In this document: piece by piece, positions 24,474-33,314 of the stretch | Position numbering within the stretch: position 1 is the stretch's first letter | Layout of the letters: each line of letters opens with the position of its first letter | Assembly (NCBI GenBank): GCA_964634885.1 | Contig: CAZWLN010000043.1 | Span: 1-39,269 of the forward strand | Source: DAINRZ01 sp964634885 | Lineage (GTDB): Bacteria > Bacteroidota > Ignavibacteria > Kapaibacteriales > UBA2268 | Length of the DNA: 39,269 nt | Direction: 5' to 3' | The notes under the pieces: model-generated | The model's input: only the letters and a program-made list of their open reading frames with translations | Database searches by the model: none | Told to the model about the DNA's origin: nothing | Translations under genes and position numbers: made by a program

Positions 24474-25823
24474 ATGGCTGAAGAGAAGAAAAGTAAGGGA
24501 TTTTCAAAACTGACCAAGGCTGAAAAAGTCAGCTATTACGCCGGACACTTTGACAATCCCGGCGAGGTAGCTACCGAACTGAGCAGCTACCATTTCAAGG
24601 ACCCGCGCCTTCAGGAGCTGTTTGACGAATTCAGCGAGAATACCGTTTCCAATTACCACATGCCTTACAATATTGTGCCCGGGCTGGTACTCAACGGCAA
24701 CTCCTATACCGTGCCGATGGTGCTCGAAGAGTCTTCCGTTGTCGCTGCTGCTTCCAGCGCTGCTAAGTTCTGGTCAACGCGCGGCGGGTTCAGGGCCGAA
24801 GTCCTTTCTGCAGTGAAAACCGGCCATGTACATTTCCTGTGGAAGGGCGACAAAAAGAAACTCTTCGCGACAATGCCCGAACTTAAGGCAATCCTTCTTG
24901 AAAGGACCAGGGCCATCACTGCGAACATGGAAAAACGCGGCGGCGGAATAGCAGATATTGAGTTAATTGACAAAACCGGCACTATCGCCTGCTATTACCA
25001 GTTGAAACTGTCTGTCAACACCTGCGATTCGATGGGAGCCAATTTCATCAATTCATGCCTCGAAGAAATGGCGGAAGGATTGCAGGAGTACCTAAGAGAT
25101 TGCCCTGCTTTTACAGATGAAGAAAGCGAATGTGAAATAATCATGTCCATCCTCTCCAATTACACTCCCGATTCGTTGGTACACTGCTGGGTCGAGTGCG
25201 ATACGGCAGAACTGGCGGGTGTGGACAAGGCCCTCAGCCCCGTGGAATTTACCGAAAAATTCGGCCTTGCCGTAAAAATCGCAGAAACAGACATAAACAG
25301 GGCTGTGACACATAACAAAGGAATATTCAACGGCATCGACGCCGTTGCCATTGCCACGGGCAATGACTTCAGGGCAATCGAAGCCTGCGGCCATGCCTGG
25401 GCTTCAAGGTCCGGTTCCTATCGAAGCCTTACATACTTCAAAAACGAAGGCGGCAGGTTCCACTATGGCATTTACATCCCGATGGCCATGGGTACTGTCG
25501 GGGGCATTACCGGCCTTCACCCGCTGGCGAAACGCTCACTTCAACTCATGGGTAACCCTTCTGCCGGGCAACTGATGATGATTACTACTGCTGCCGGCCT
25601 GGCGAACAATTTCAGCGCCGTCAGGGCTTTGATTACACAGGGCATTCAAAGAGGACATATGAAAATGCACCTTACAAATGTCCTTAATTATATGAATGCT
25701 TCTGAGGAAGAAAAAGCTAAAGCAATGGAATATTTCAAAAACAGGAAAGTATCTTTTACAGCGGTAAACGATTATGTCAACGGAATCAGAACCAATAAAA
25801 AACAGGAAAATGCAGAAAAATAG
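24474..25823 (+). CDS. mvaA: Hydroxymethylglutaryl-CoA reductase, class II
   Basis: The 449-residue enzyme reduces HMG-CoA to mevalonate. I use ATG 24474; a TTG two codons upstream is less likely. The class II catalytic residues are visible: Glu85 or Glu86 in VLEESS, Lys282 in THNKGIFNG, Asp298 in ATGNDFRAIEA, and His395 in QRGHMKMH. Their spacing agrees with Glu83, Lys267, Asp283 and His381 of the Pseudomonas mevalonii enzyme. In that organism the enzyme is catabolic, but here the neighbouring isomerase and kinase point to biosynthesis of isoprenoids. It overlaps the next gene by 14 bases. Confidence 0.95.
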   Translation: MAEEKKSKGFSKLTKAEKVSYYAGHFDNPGEVATELSSYHFKDPRLQELFDEFSENTVSNYHMPYNIVPGLVLNGNSYTVPMVLEESSVVAAASSAAKFWSTRGGFRAEVLSAVKTGHVHFLWKGDKKKLFATMPELKAILLERTRAITANMEKRGGGIADIELIDKTGTIACYYQLKLSVNTCDSMGANFINSCLEEMAEGLQEYLRDCPAFTDEESECEIIMSILSNYTPDSLVHCWVECDTAELAGVDKALSPVEFTEKFGLAVKIAETDINRAVTHNKGIFNGIDAVAIATGNDFRAIEACGHAWASRSGSYRSLTYFKNEGGRFHYGIYIPMAMGTVGGITGLHPLAKRSLQLMGNPSAGQLMMITTAAGLANNFSAVRALITQGIQRGHMKMHLTNVLNYMNASEEEKAKAMEYFKNRKVSFTAVNDYVNGIRTNKKQENAEK

Positions 25824-26730
25824 CTTTTACTCGCACGGCAAGCTACTAATGACAGGGGAGTACCTTGTCCTCAACGGGGCCTATGCCTTGGCTTTACCTT
25901 TGCAAGTCGGCCAGAACCTGCTCGTCAACACGGGAGACAAACCCGGTTGCCTTTGCTGGGAGACAAAAATCAGGTCCAAACCCTGGCTGAATGCTGTCTT
26001 TGACATTAAAGAATTCGATATCCTCGAAAGCAATATTGCTGCTCCAGCCGGGTTCGTGGCAGATGTGCTCAAGGCTGCCAGGACTCTTAACAGGGCATTC
26101 CTGGCTGATGACAAGCCCTACACTGCCACAGCCAACCTTGAGTTTGACACAAATTACGGTTTCGGCAGCAGTTCATCGTTCATTTCCAACATCGCACGCT
26201 GGGCACAGGTGGACGTATTCGAACTACACAGGATGGTCAGCAACGGCTCGGGGTACGACGTAGCTGCCGCCCGCAGCGAAAAAGCCATCATCTTCCAAAG
26301 GGCAGGTACTGAAGTGTCTGTGAACCCTGTCAATTTCAGGCCGCCGTTTTTCGACAGGCTCTTCTTCGGCTATCTCGGGAAAAAACTGAATACGGAAAAA
26401 GCCGTTGCCGAGTGGCGCCGTCAGGGTGAACCGGACAAAAGGGCTATTGAGAAAATTAACGGAATTACCCTCAGCATCGTCGGTACCAGGAATATCAACG
26501 TTTTCCTGGACCTCCTGGCTGAGCATGAACAGATTATGTCCGGATTGCTTCGGTTGGAACCGGTCAAATCGGCTCTTTTTCCGGATTTCAGGGGTGAAGT
26601 CAAATCACTCGGCGCCTGGGGAGGGGATTTTGCTCTGTTCGCATCGAGGGAGCCGGGGCCTTATGTCCTCGATTACCTCCAGTCCAAAAGCATTGCTCCG
26701 GCATATTATTATGACGAAATTATTTTATAG
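25810..26730 (+). CDS. GHMP kinase of the GYDIA type (mevalonate-pathway kinase)
   Basis: About 306 residues from ATG 25810, which follows an ACAGGAAA ribosome binding site; an upstream start would add 12 residues overlapping the reductase. It has the GHMP N-terminal GKLLMTGEYLVL motif (10-21) and the phosphate loop GFGSSSS (117-123). The SGYDVAAA motif (147-154) characterises the Bacteroidota GYDIA-type family, here with Val for Ile. The context makes it a kinase of the mevalonate pathway, acting on mevalonate or a phosphorylated form. Which step it performs cannot be told from sequence. The other kinase and decarboxylase genes are not in this window. Confidence 0.85.
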   Translation: MQKNSFYSHGKLLMTGEYLVLNGAYALALPLQVGQNLLVNTGDKPGCLCWETKIRSKPWLNAVFDIKEFDILESNIAAPAGFVADVLKAARTLNRAFLADDKPYTATANLEFDTNYGFGSSSSFISNIARWAQVDVFELHRMVSNGSGYDVAAARSEKAIIFQRAGTEVSVNPVNFRPPFFDRLFFGYLGKKLNTEKAVAEWRRQGEPDKRAIEKINGITLSIVGTRNINVFLDLLAEHEQIMSGLLRLEPVKSALFPDFRGEVKSLGAWGGDFALFASREPGPYVLDYLQSKSIAPAYYYDEIIL

Positions 26731-26735
26731 CCCCG

Positions 26736-28040
26736 ATGGCGCCTGATCCGATAAATGAGATATTCGCAGTGGCCGGCTGTCCGGTCATTCACAGCAAAAG
26801 CCCTTTGCTGTTCAGGTCCTTGTCTTCGTCTCCGTATATCAGAATTGCAGCCTCTTCAGCCGGTGAAGCACTTACGCTTGCCCGTACCCTCGGCGTAAGA
26901 GGTATGAATGTAACTGCTCCCTTCAAAGAGTCAATCTTCCGATTCATCGACAGGCATGAACCGCCGGCAGGCATTTTGCAGTCTGTGAATACGGTATTGT
27001 TTACCGGTGAAGGCGCAGTTGGGTATAATACGGATGTGGACGGTGTGGAAGGAATGGTTAAGGCTTCCGGGTTGAATCCGGTCGGCTGCAGGTGCCTTAT
27101 TGCCGGTACCGGAGGCGCGGCCCTTGCCGCTGCCTACGCCATGAGCAGGGCCGGCGCGGATGTTTATATCTGGGGCAGGGATGAGAAAAAAAGTTCATCA
27201 CTGGCTGAAAAACTTTCAGTGTCGGCGCTGCCTGCCGACGGATTGAGAGAGGCTGCTGCCGGGTTCCGGGTGATTATTAACTGCCTACCGCCGGGGGTAA
27301 ATGTCTTTGAAGAAACATTGCTGCCGCCGGACTGCTTAGTAATTGATGCCAATTATCACAACCCGGAGCTGAAAGAATACTTCCTTGCTAAGGCTGTCCG
27401 CTACATTGGGGGCGAAGAATGGCTGATTTTCCAGGCAATACCTGCCTTTCGCCTTTTTACGGGAAAAGACGCAGCCTCTGATATGCTCAGGAAAGCAGCC
27501 TATACGGAAGCGCCGGGTAATTATAATATTATTACGCTTACAGGGTTTATGGGAGCAGGCAAAACAACTGCCGGACGAATACTGGCAAGTGAACTTGAAT
27601 GCGATTTCATCGACCTCGACGAACGGATTGAGTCGGAGTTCGGTTTAACTGTTGCACAGATATTTGAGAAGCACGGCGAATCGGTTTTCAGGCAGGCAGA
27701 AAAGGAGCTTGTCCTGCGTATCTATCCTGAAATAGCGTCATCGGGAAGGAAAACAGTAATTGCCCTTGGTGGGGGAGCCGCAGCGAACAGCGCTATCCGG
27801 GCAACAGTACAGGCTCATTCTTTCGCTGTCTGGCTCCATGCCTCTTTTGACACCTGCCTTGCCAGGGCAGAGGCCGGAACACGGCCCTTGCTGTCGGGAG
27901 ATAAATCTGCCGAAGAGCTGTCCGGGCTGTATTACGGCAGGACAGACGCCTATGCCCGGCTGTCCGGGCTGGTTGTCAACGCAGAACAGGAGCTGAAGAC
28001 GCTTGCCGGTAAGATAATATCAGAATTAAATTCCTTATAA
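26736..28040 (+). CDS. Bifunctional shikimate dehydrogenase - shikimate kinase fusion
   Basis: The 434-residue protein joins two consecutive shikimate-pathway enzymes. The AroE-like part (about 1-255) has the substrate Ser pair in HSKSP (20-22), the catalytic Lys64 in NVTAPFKE, Asn85, Asp100 in GYNTDVDG, and a Rossmann loop GTGGAA (124-129). The AroK-like part (about 262-434) has Walker A GFMGAGKTT (270-278), DLDERIE (293-299), FRQAE (318-322) and GGG (345-347). The products would be shikimate and then shikimate-3-phosphate. All main residues are present, so both halves look active. It starts 5 bp after the GHMP kinase stop. Fusion in this order is not one I can name from well-studied bacteria. 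Confidence 0.92.
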   Translation: MAPDPINEIFAVAGCPVIHSKSPLLFRSLSSSPYIRIAASSAGEALTLARTLGVRGMNVTAPFKESIFRFIDRHEPPAGILQSVNTVLFTGEGAVGYNTDVDGVEGMVKASGLNPVGCRCLIAGTGGAALAAAYAMSRAGADVYIWGRDEKKSSSLAEKLSVSALPADGLREAAAGFRVIINCLPPGVNVFEETLLPPDCLVIDANYHNPELKEYFLAKAVRYIGGEEWLIFQAIPAFRLFTGKDAASDMLRKAAYTEAPGNYNIITLTGFMGAGKTTAGRILASELECDFIDLDERIESEFGLTVAQIFEKHGESVFRQAEKELVLRIYPEIASSGRKTVIALGGGAAANSAIRATVQAHSFAVWLHASFDTCLARAEAGTRPLLSGDKSAEELSGLYYGRTDAYARLSGLVVNAEQELKTLAGKIISELNSL

Positions 28041-28078
28041 GATTTTCATATTCCAAAGAAGCTTCTTAAATTGCCTTC

Positions 28079-28708
28079 ATGATTGGTAACTACATACTGG
28101 TTTTTGTGTATTCATACCTCTCCGGTACGATTCCCGGCGCCTATATCATCGGGAAACTTCTCGGTAAGGTGGATGTACGCAGTAAAGGCACCGGCAACCT
28201 CGGGGCCATGAACACTTACGAAGTAACCGGCAAGGCAGGCTATGGCGTTATGGTGCTGTTAATCGACCTGCTCAAAGGCTTACTTGCCGTCTTCATTACG
28301 ATTCAATTGTTCGGTGGGTGCTTCAATTTGATACTGGTATCTTCATTCGCTGCTGTGGCCGGCCACAATTACAATGTATTCCTGAAGTTCGGCGGCGGCA
28401 GGGGACTGGCAACGTCCGTAGGATGTTTACTTTTAGTCAATCCTTCCATTGTCATTGCCTGGGCGCTGTTGTTCCTTGCATCATACTATCTCATCAAAAG
28501 GCATGTCCACGTCGGGAACATTGCGGCGACACTGCTGACGACTTTCGTGCTGATGGCGCTTCCTGAAGACATCCTGTCCTTGCTTAACGTCCTTGCCGAG
28601 CCGTCAAAACAAGAGCTGCTGCTGCTGTCAGGCGCTCTGTGCCTGCTGATTATGCTCAGGCACATCAGGCCGATGATCGATCTGGCCAGGGACAAGAAAA
28701 GCACCTGA
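28079..28708 (+). CDS. Divergent PlsY-like acyltransferase
   Basis: The 209-residue membrane protein is plainly of the PlsY family but with altered motifs. The first motif reads KGTGNLGAMNTYEVTG, where the usual Thr of GATN is Met and the usual Arg is Glu. The third is FGGGRGLAT, with Arg in place of the conserved Lys. The DLLKG motif is kept. The canonical PlsY is encoded at 17535, so this copy may have another acyl acceptor or a changed role. It lies 38 bp after the AroE-AroK gene and may be the last gene of the isoprenoid operon. Confidence 0.85.
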   Translation: MIGNYILVFVYSYLSGTIPGAYIIGKLLGKVDVRSKGTGNLGAMNTYEVTGKAGYGVMVLLIDLLKGLLAVFITIQLFGGCFNLILVSSFAAVAGHNYNVFLKFGGGRGLATSVGCLLLVNPSIVIAWALLFLASYYLIKRHVHVGNIAATLLTTFVLMALPEDILSLLNVLAEPSKQELLLLSGALCLLIMLRHIRPMIDLARDKKST

Positions 28709-28746
28709 CGCCATTATTGCAGCTCCGGCCAAAATATCAATTCTTA

Positions 28747-28779
28747 TTGCCAATCATGAGTAGGAATTTCATAAATTTG
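28747..28779 (+). promoter_or_regulatory. Bacteroidota-type promoter for the histidine kinase gene
   Basis: TAAATTTG (28772-28779) matches the TAnnTTTG -7 element, with TTG (28747-28749) 22 bases upstream as the -33 element. Transcription would start near 28786, about 34 bases before the kinase ATG. Confidence 0.6.
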
Positions 28780-28819
28780 CATGAAATGAGATATTGTAGA
28801 ATATTATTAAAAATTTGAA

Positions 28820-29905
28820 ATGGCAAAAAAAGAGACATTAGGTGAAGAGAACAGAAAATTGAAGAAACAATTGTCCTGGTACAAGAATTTTTTCGATAAA
28901 GCCTCGGATGCCATGTTCATTGTCCAGCCCGAGACCTGGTGCGTACTCGACGCCAACGATTACTCCGCAGTGCTGCTTGGGATACCCCGGGACAAGCTCC
29001 TTGGAACCATACTGCCCCAGTTCCGGCGGATTTTCAAGCTTCTTAAACGTTCCGGCTCCACCAATGTTCTGAGCGAATTGTCGCTCGACACTCCGGGGGG
29101 CGGCAGCATTATGGCAGAAGTCAATGCCCGGTTCATCGAATATGACGGCCAGTTGCTGATACAGGCCATTGCCCGCGACGTAAGCGAGCAGCATGCCCTG
29201 ACTGACAAACTTGTACAGGCCGACAAATTAGTGCTGCTTGGACAGCTCTCGGCAGGTGTCGCCCACGAGATCAGGAATCCCCTGGCAGCCGTAAACCTCA
29301 ATCTCCAGATACTGAAAAGGAAGATAGCACCGGAAGAACCGGAATATAATTATGTAAACACAGCCCTGCAGGGCGTAGAGCGAATCACCAGGATTGTCGA
29401 AGTTACCCTTAACTTCTCCAGGCCCGCCGTTCCCGACATCCAGGGCTTGAACATCAATGCCCTGATGCCTCAGACTCTCGACCTGGTAACCTCTGTCCTT
29501 AAAAGGAAAGATATTACCGTGGACCTGAAACTGGCCGACAACCTTCCCAATGTCGCCGCCGACGCGAAACAGATGCAGCAGGTGTTCATCAACCTCATTA
29601 CCAATGCTGCCGACGCCATCAGAACCAAAGGTGAGATTACCATCAGGACTTATGTAGAGAAAGACAACAAACCCGGTGAAGTTGAATACGTCGTCGTTTC
29701 CATCTCCGACACAGGTGAGGGAATACCGGGTGAAGACCTGCCGAAGATATTCAACCCGTTTTTCACACGCAAACCGGACGGGACAGGGCTTGGATTGCCG
29801 ATTACACAACGAATACTGCACCAGCACAGCGGTATTGTCGATGTAGAGAGCGAAGCCGGCAAGGGCACTACTTTCTACGTCAAGTTACCTGTACCAAAAT
29901 ATTAA
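28820..29905 (+). CDS. PAS-domain sensor histidine kinase (NtrB-like, soluble)
   Basis: The 361-residue protein has a short N-terminal coiled coil (about 5-22), a PAS domain (about 23-125), and a HisKA domain with the phosphoacceptor His149 in GVAHEIRNPLAA. An ATPase domain follows with the N box NLITNAADAI, the G1 box DTGEGIP, the FFTRKPDGTGLGL segment and the C-terminal GTTFYVKLP. No membrane helix is seen, so it senses a cytoplasmic signal. It is followed by an NtrC-type regulator, its likely partner, 130 bp downstream. The signal is not deducible. Confidence 0.92.
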   Translation: MAKKETLGEENRKLKKQLSWYKNFFDKASDAMFIVQPETWCVLDANDYSAVLLGIPRDKLLGTILPQFRRIFKLLKRSGSTNVLSELSLDTPGGGSIMAEVNARFIEYDGQLLIQAIARDVSEQHALTDKLVQADKLVLLGQLSAGVAHEIRNPLAAVNLNLQILKRKIAPEEPEYNYVNTALQGVERITRIVEVTLNFSRPAVPDIQGLNINALMPQTLDLVTSVLKRKDITVDLKLADNLPNVAADAKQMQQVFINLITNAADAIRTKGEITIRTYVEKDNKPGEVEYVVVSISDTGEGIPGEDLPKIFNPFFTRKPDGTGLGLPITQRILHQHSGIVDVESEAGKGTTFYVKLPVPKY

Positions 29906-29923
29906 TATAGAATTGCAATAAAA

Positions 29924-29957
29924 TTTGGTTTTTTTTAGCCAAAATTGTGTAAATTTG
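29924..29957 (+). promoter_or_regulatory. Bacteroidota-type promoter for the response regulator gene
   Basis: TTTG (29924-29927) and TAAATTTG (29950-29957) are separated by 22 bases and match the -33 and -7 consensus. This would allow the regulator to be transcribed independently of the kinase gene. Confidence 0.6.
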
Positions 29958-30035
29958 TTTTTGTATTGTTAGAAATAATTAATTGATTTTTAAAATTCAG
30001 TAAATGAATTTTTTAAAGAAAAGCAGCGTAAGAAT

Positions 30036-31472
30036 ATGAAAAGTAATGAATTGCAAAATTACACATTAGTTGTAATCGAGGATGATCCCTTAGTGAACTC
30101 AACCGTCAAGGAAATCCTCTCGGCAAAATATACGCGGGTTGTATCATACCTGGATGCACGCCAGGCACAAAACGAACTGCATATTATCTCGCCCGACATC
30201 ATATTGCTGGACATATTCCTGGGCCATGAAAACGGCCTCGAAATCCTGGAGCAGCTACGTAAGCAGGGCTACAATATGCCTGTGATCATGATGACTGCCT
30301 TCTCCGACATCAAGATGGCAGTACGAGCCATGAGACTCGGAGCCGAAGACTTCATCGTGAAACCTCTGGACCTGGAACAACTCGAAGTTGCCGTCGAAAG
30401 AGCCCTCAATAACTACGACCTGCGCCGTCAGGTTGACCTGCTTTCCGAACAGCTTAAGGAAGAACACCCCAGCGAGATACTGGGTAATTCCGAAGGCATC
30501 AGGAAAGCCCTTGAGATTGGGAAAATTGTGGCGCCGGCTGACACCACCGTGTTGATACTCGGTGAGTCGGGTACCGGTAAAGAACTGCTTGCACGCTACA
30601 TCCATGATAATTCGACGAGGAACCGCGGGCCGTTCGTATCTATTAACTGCGGCGCAATTCCGCGTGAACTGGCTGAGAACGAACTGTTCGGCTACGAACG
30701 CGGTGCATTTACCGGCGCAACCGAGAAGATCAAACAGGGCAAATTCGAACAGGCACACAGAGGCACCATACTCCTCGACGAAATCGCCGAGCTTAGCCTC
30801 GAACTCCAGGTCAAGCTCCTGAGAGTACTACAGGAGAAGAAATTCTACAGGCTGGGCGGAGCCAAAGAGATCTCCGTCGATGTACGCCTTGTGGCTTCTA
30901 CAAATAAAGATTTGGAAAAGCTGGTGGAAGAAGGCAAATTCAGGGAAGACCTGTTCTACAGGCTCAATGTAGCCCGCATACCGCTGCCTCCGCTCCGTGA
31001 CCGCGGCACCGACGTCCTGATGATTGCTTCGGCTTTCATCAAGGAATTCAATAAGAAATTCGGTAAGGGTGTTACAGGCTTCACACCCGAAGCTGCCGAT
31101 ATACTTCAGAGATACCAGTGGAAGGGCAACATCAGGGAACTCCGTAACATCATCGAACGCATTGTGCTTCTCGAGACCAAGGACGTCATCGACAACGATT
31201 CGCTGAGCTTCCTGAAGATCGGCGGCCAGACAACCCAGGCCGTATCCACAGAAAAAGCCACCCTCGAACTGAAGGACGGACAGCACTATCTTGCCATAGC
31301 AAAGAACGGCGTTACGATGAACAACGTACTTAAAGACCTGATAATACAGATACTTCGTATCACTAACGGCAACCAGATCAAGGCTGCCAAGCTGCTCGGC
31401 ATTTCACGCGCCAAGCTTCGTTACCGCATCGAACAGCTTGGCATCAACATCTCCGGAAAATCCATTGTCTGA
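30036..31472 (+). CDS. Sigma-54-dependent response regulator (NtrC family)
   Basis: The 478-residue protein has a receiver domain (about 10-125) with the phosphoacceptor Asp59 and acidic pair Glu15 and Asp16. The AAA+ domain (about 147-385) has Walker A GESGTGKE (176-183), the intact GAFTGA sigma-54 loop (223-228), and the Walker B LLDEIAEL. The Fis-type helix-turn-helix at the end contains KAAKLLGISRAKLRYRI. An intact GAFTGA loop means it should activate sigma-54 promoters. I looked near the adjacent genes for a TGGCAC-N5-TTGC site and found none, so the targets are probably elsewhere. Confidence 0.95.
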   Translation: MKSNELQNYTLVVIEDDPLVNSTVKEILSAKYTRVVSYLDARQAQNELHIISPDIILLDIFLGHENGLEILEQLRKQGYNMPVIMMTAFSDIKMAVRAMRLGAEDFIVKPLDLEQLEVAVERALNNYDLRRQVDLLSEQLKEEHPSEILGNSEGIRKALEIGKIVAPADTTVLILGESGTGKELLARYIHDNSTRNRGPFVSINCGAIPRELAENELFGYERGAFTGATEKIKQGKFEQAHRGTILLDEIAELSLELQVKLLRVLQEKKFYRLGGAKEISVDVRLVASTNKDLEKLVEEGKFREDLFYRLNVARIPLPPLRDRGTDVLMIASAFIKEFNKKFGKGVTGFTPEAADILQRYQWKGNIRELRNIIERIVLLETKDVIDNDSLSFLKIGGQTTQAVSTEKATLELKDGQHYLAIAKNGVTMNNVLKDLIIQILRITNGNQIKAAKLLGISRAKLRYRIEQLGINISGKSIV

Positions 31473-31540
31473 GTTGAATGATTGTGTCCGCAATTCAATA
31501 TTAATTTAGACAATCATAAATTTTATTTTTGAAATAATTC

Positions 31541-31571
31541 TTGTTTAAGATTATTAATAGTTGTAATTTTG
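31541..31571 (+). promoter_or_regulatory. Bacteroidota-type promoter for tRNA-Gln
   Basis: TTG (31541-31543) and TAATTTTG (31564-31571) are 20 bases apart, matching the -33 and -7 elements. The tRNA begins 25 bases downstream. prs follows the tRNA by only 45 bp and may share this promoter. Confidence 0.65.
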
Positions 31572-31595
31572 TAGCTCTGTAATTTGAAAAATTAC

Positions 31596-31667
31596 TGGGG
31601 CGTCGCCAAGTGGTAAGGCACCGGGTTTTGGGTCCGGCATCCGCAGGTTCGAATCCTGCCGCCCCAG
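31596..31667 (+). tRNA. tRNA-Gln (anticodon TTG)
   Basis: A complete cloverleaf of 72 bases. The acceptor TGGGGCG pairs with CGCCCCA, the D arm is GCC/GGC, and the anticodon stem is CCGGG with TCCGG (one G-T pair) around loop TTTTGGG, giving anticodon TTG. The T arm is GCAGG-TTCGAAT-CCTGC. The discriminator base is G. The 3' CCA is not encoded, as caa follows. Confidence 0.95.
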
Positions 31668-31712
31668 CAATTTGATAGAAGAACTTTTATTGAGTATATG
31701 AGATAAAGGATA

Positions 31713-32651
31713 ATGGCGGACTTCAAAGTTGCATCAGGTCGCTCAAACAGGCCACTGGCTGAGAAAGTAGCCGAACATCTCGGCATCCAGCTGGCCGACA
31801 CAGCCATCCGGAATTTCAGCGATGGTGAAATATGGGTCAAATACGAGGACAATGTCCGGGGTGTTGACCTTTTCATCATTCAATCCACATTCGCACCGGC
31901 GGACAACCTGATGGAAATGCTGATGCTCATCGACGCCGCAAAACGCGCCTCTGTAACAAGAGTGACGGCAGTCATACCCTATTTCGGCTATGCACGTCAG
32001 GACCGTAAGGACCAACCCAGGGTCTCCATCACGGCAAAACTTGTAGCCAATCTTCTCGTTCGTGCCGGAGCCGACCGTGTGATCTCCATCGACCTCCATT
32101 CATCGCAGATACAGGGCTATTTCGACATACCGATGGACCATCTCTATGCTTCACCGGTGCTGATGAGAGCGCTGAAACGCCTCAAACTCGACAATTTCGC
32201 CTGCGCATCGCCTGATGTCGGCGGCGTAAAAACGGCCCGTTCCTATGCCCGCAGGCTCGGAGCAGACCTTGTCCTTGTTGACAAACGCCGGCCCCAACAC
32301 AATGTAGCAGAAGTAGTCAATATCATCGGCGAAGTTAAAGGCAAGAATATTGTTGTAATAGATGACATGATCGACACAGGCACTACCTTCGTTAAAAGCG
32401 CTGAAGCTCTCAAGGAAAAAGGCGCCGAGAAGATAATCGGACTCTGTGTCCATCCGGTATTTTCAGGCAAAGCTCTCGATATGATCGAGAATTCACCCGC
32501 AATAGAAAAAGTGTTCGTTACCGATACATTGCCGCTGAAGCGCCCCAGCGACAAGATACAGGTGGTTTCCGTTGCCGAATTGCTCGGCGAAGCAATCATC
32601 AGGACTCACGACAACAGGTCGATCAGTTCACTGTTTGAGATTGAAAGATAA
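31713..32651 (+). CDS. prs: Ribose-phosphate pyrophosphokinase
   Basis: The 312-residue enzyme makes PRPP from ribose-5-phosphate and ATP for nucleotide, histidine and tryptophan synthesis. It shows the flexible-loop sequence YFGYARQDRKDQPR, the DLHSSQIQGYFDIPMDHLYA segment, and the PRPP-binding loop VVIDDMIDTGTT. Length is typical. It is followed 42 bp later by rplY, a gene pairing common across bacteria (prs-rplY/ctc). Confidence 0.97.
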   Translation: MADFKVASGRSNRPLAEKVAEHLGIQLADTAIRNFSDGEIWVKYEDNVRGVDLFIIQSTFAPADNLMEMLMLIDAAKRASVTRVTAVIPYFGYARQDRKDQPRVSITAKLVANLLVRAGADRVISIDLHSSQIQGYFDIPMDHLYASPVLMRALKRLKLDNFACASPDVGGVKTARSYARRLGADLVLVDKRRPQHNVAEVVNIIGEVKGKNIVVIDDMIDTGTTFVKSAEALKEKGAEKIIGLCVHPVFSGKALDMIENSPAIEKVFVTDTLPLKRPSDKIQVVSVAELLGEAIIRTHDNRSISSLFEIER

Positions 32652-32693
32652 ATATTGAATTGTAATAAATTTAAAGTTTTTTGAGGTTATATC

Positions 32694-33278
32694 ATGAACC
32701 AGGTAAATTTAAAAGTAAAACTTCGTGAAACCGGAAAGCAGGAGTCGAAAAAATATAGGGCAGAAGGCTTTGTACCCGGTGTGTATTACACTAAGGGTGG
32801 CGAACCTCTGAATCTGTTGGCTGATCCCAAATCGCTGAAGCCAATTGTTTTTACAGCTGAAAGAAAAGTCGTCAATCTCGAAATCGAAGGCATGGAAGGC
32901 GTGAAAGAATGCGTTCTTAAAGATGTCCAGTTCGATCCCGTGACTGACAAGATCAAGCATTTTGACCTCTACGGCTTCATCCAGGGCCAGAGAATGACAG
33001 TCGATGTCCCGGTCGTAATTAAAGGCACAGCCATCGGCGTCAGGGAAGGCGGCGTAATGCAGCACCTCGTACACAAAGTTACGGTTCACTGCTTCCCCAA
33101 GAATATGCCTACTTCCATTGAGATTGACGTTACTAACATGAAGATCGGCGAATCAGTCTTGGTAAGAAATATTCATATGGAAGGCGTCGAGTTTATGATG
33201 CCCTCCGACACATCCTTCGTTTCCATTATGGCTCCCAGAGTCAGCGCGGAAAAAGGACAGGAGAAAGCTGCAGAGTAA
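32694..33278 (+). CDS. rplY: Ribosomal protein L25, long (CTC) form
   Basis: The 194-residue protein has the 5S rRNA-binding L25 domain at its N-terminus, with the RAEGFVPGVYY turn, and a beta-rich CTC extension (about 95-190: VDVPVVIKGTAIGVREGG ... FPKNMPTSIEIDV). It stabilises the central protuberance of the 50S subunit. Sequence and position after prs agree. A strong terminator follows it. Confidence 0.95.
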   Translation: MNQVNLKVKLRETGKQESKKYRAEGFVPGVYYTKGGEPLNLLADPKSLKPIVFTAERKVVNLEIEGMEGVKECVLKDVQFDPVTDKIKHFDLYGFIQGQRMTVDVPVVIKGTAIGVREGGVMQHLVHKVTVHCFPKNMPTSIEIDVTNMKIGESVLVRNIHMEGVEFMMPSDTSFVSIMAPRVSAEKGQEKAAE

Positions 33279-33314
33279 TCTGCCCCGGGCCTGTTACATA
33301 GGAACTTTTCTAAT

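Noticed and set aside
28056..28067. Palindrome AAGAAGCTTCTT before the second PlsY gene
   Set aside because: Twelve bases is short, a single copy is present, and there is no T-run or known operator match.
29906..30035. Sigma-54 promoter near the NtrC-type regulator
   Set aside because: No TGGCAC-N5-TTGC match is visible; the site found fits the primary promoter consensus instead.
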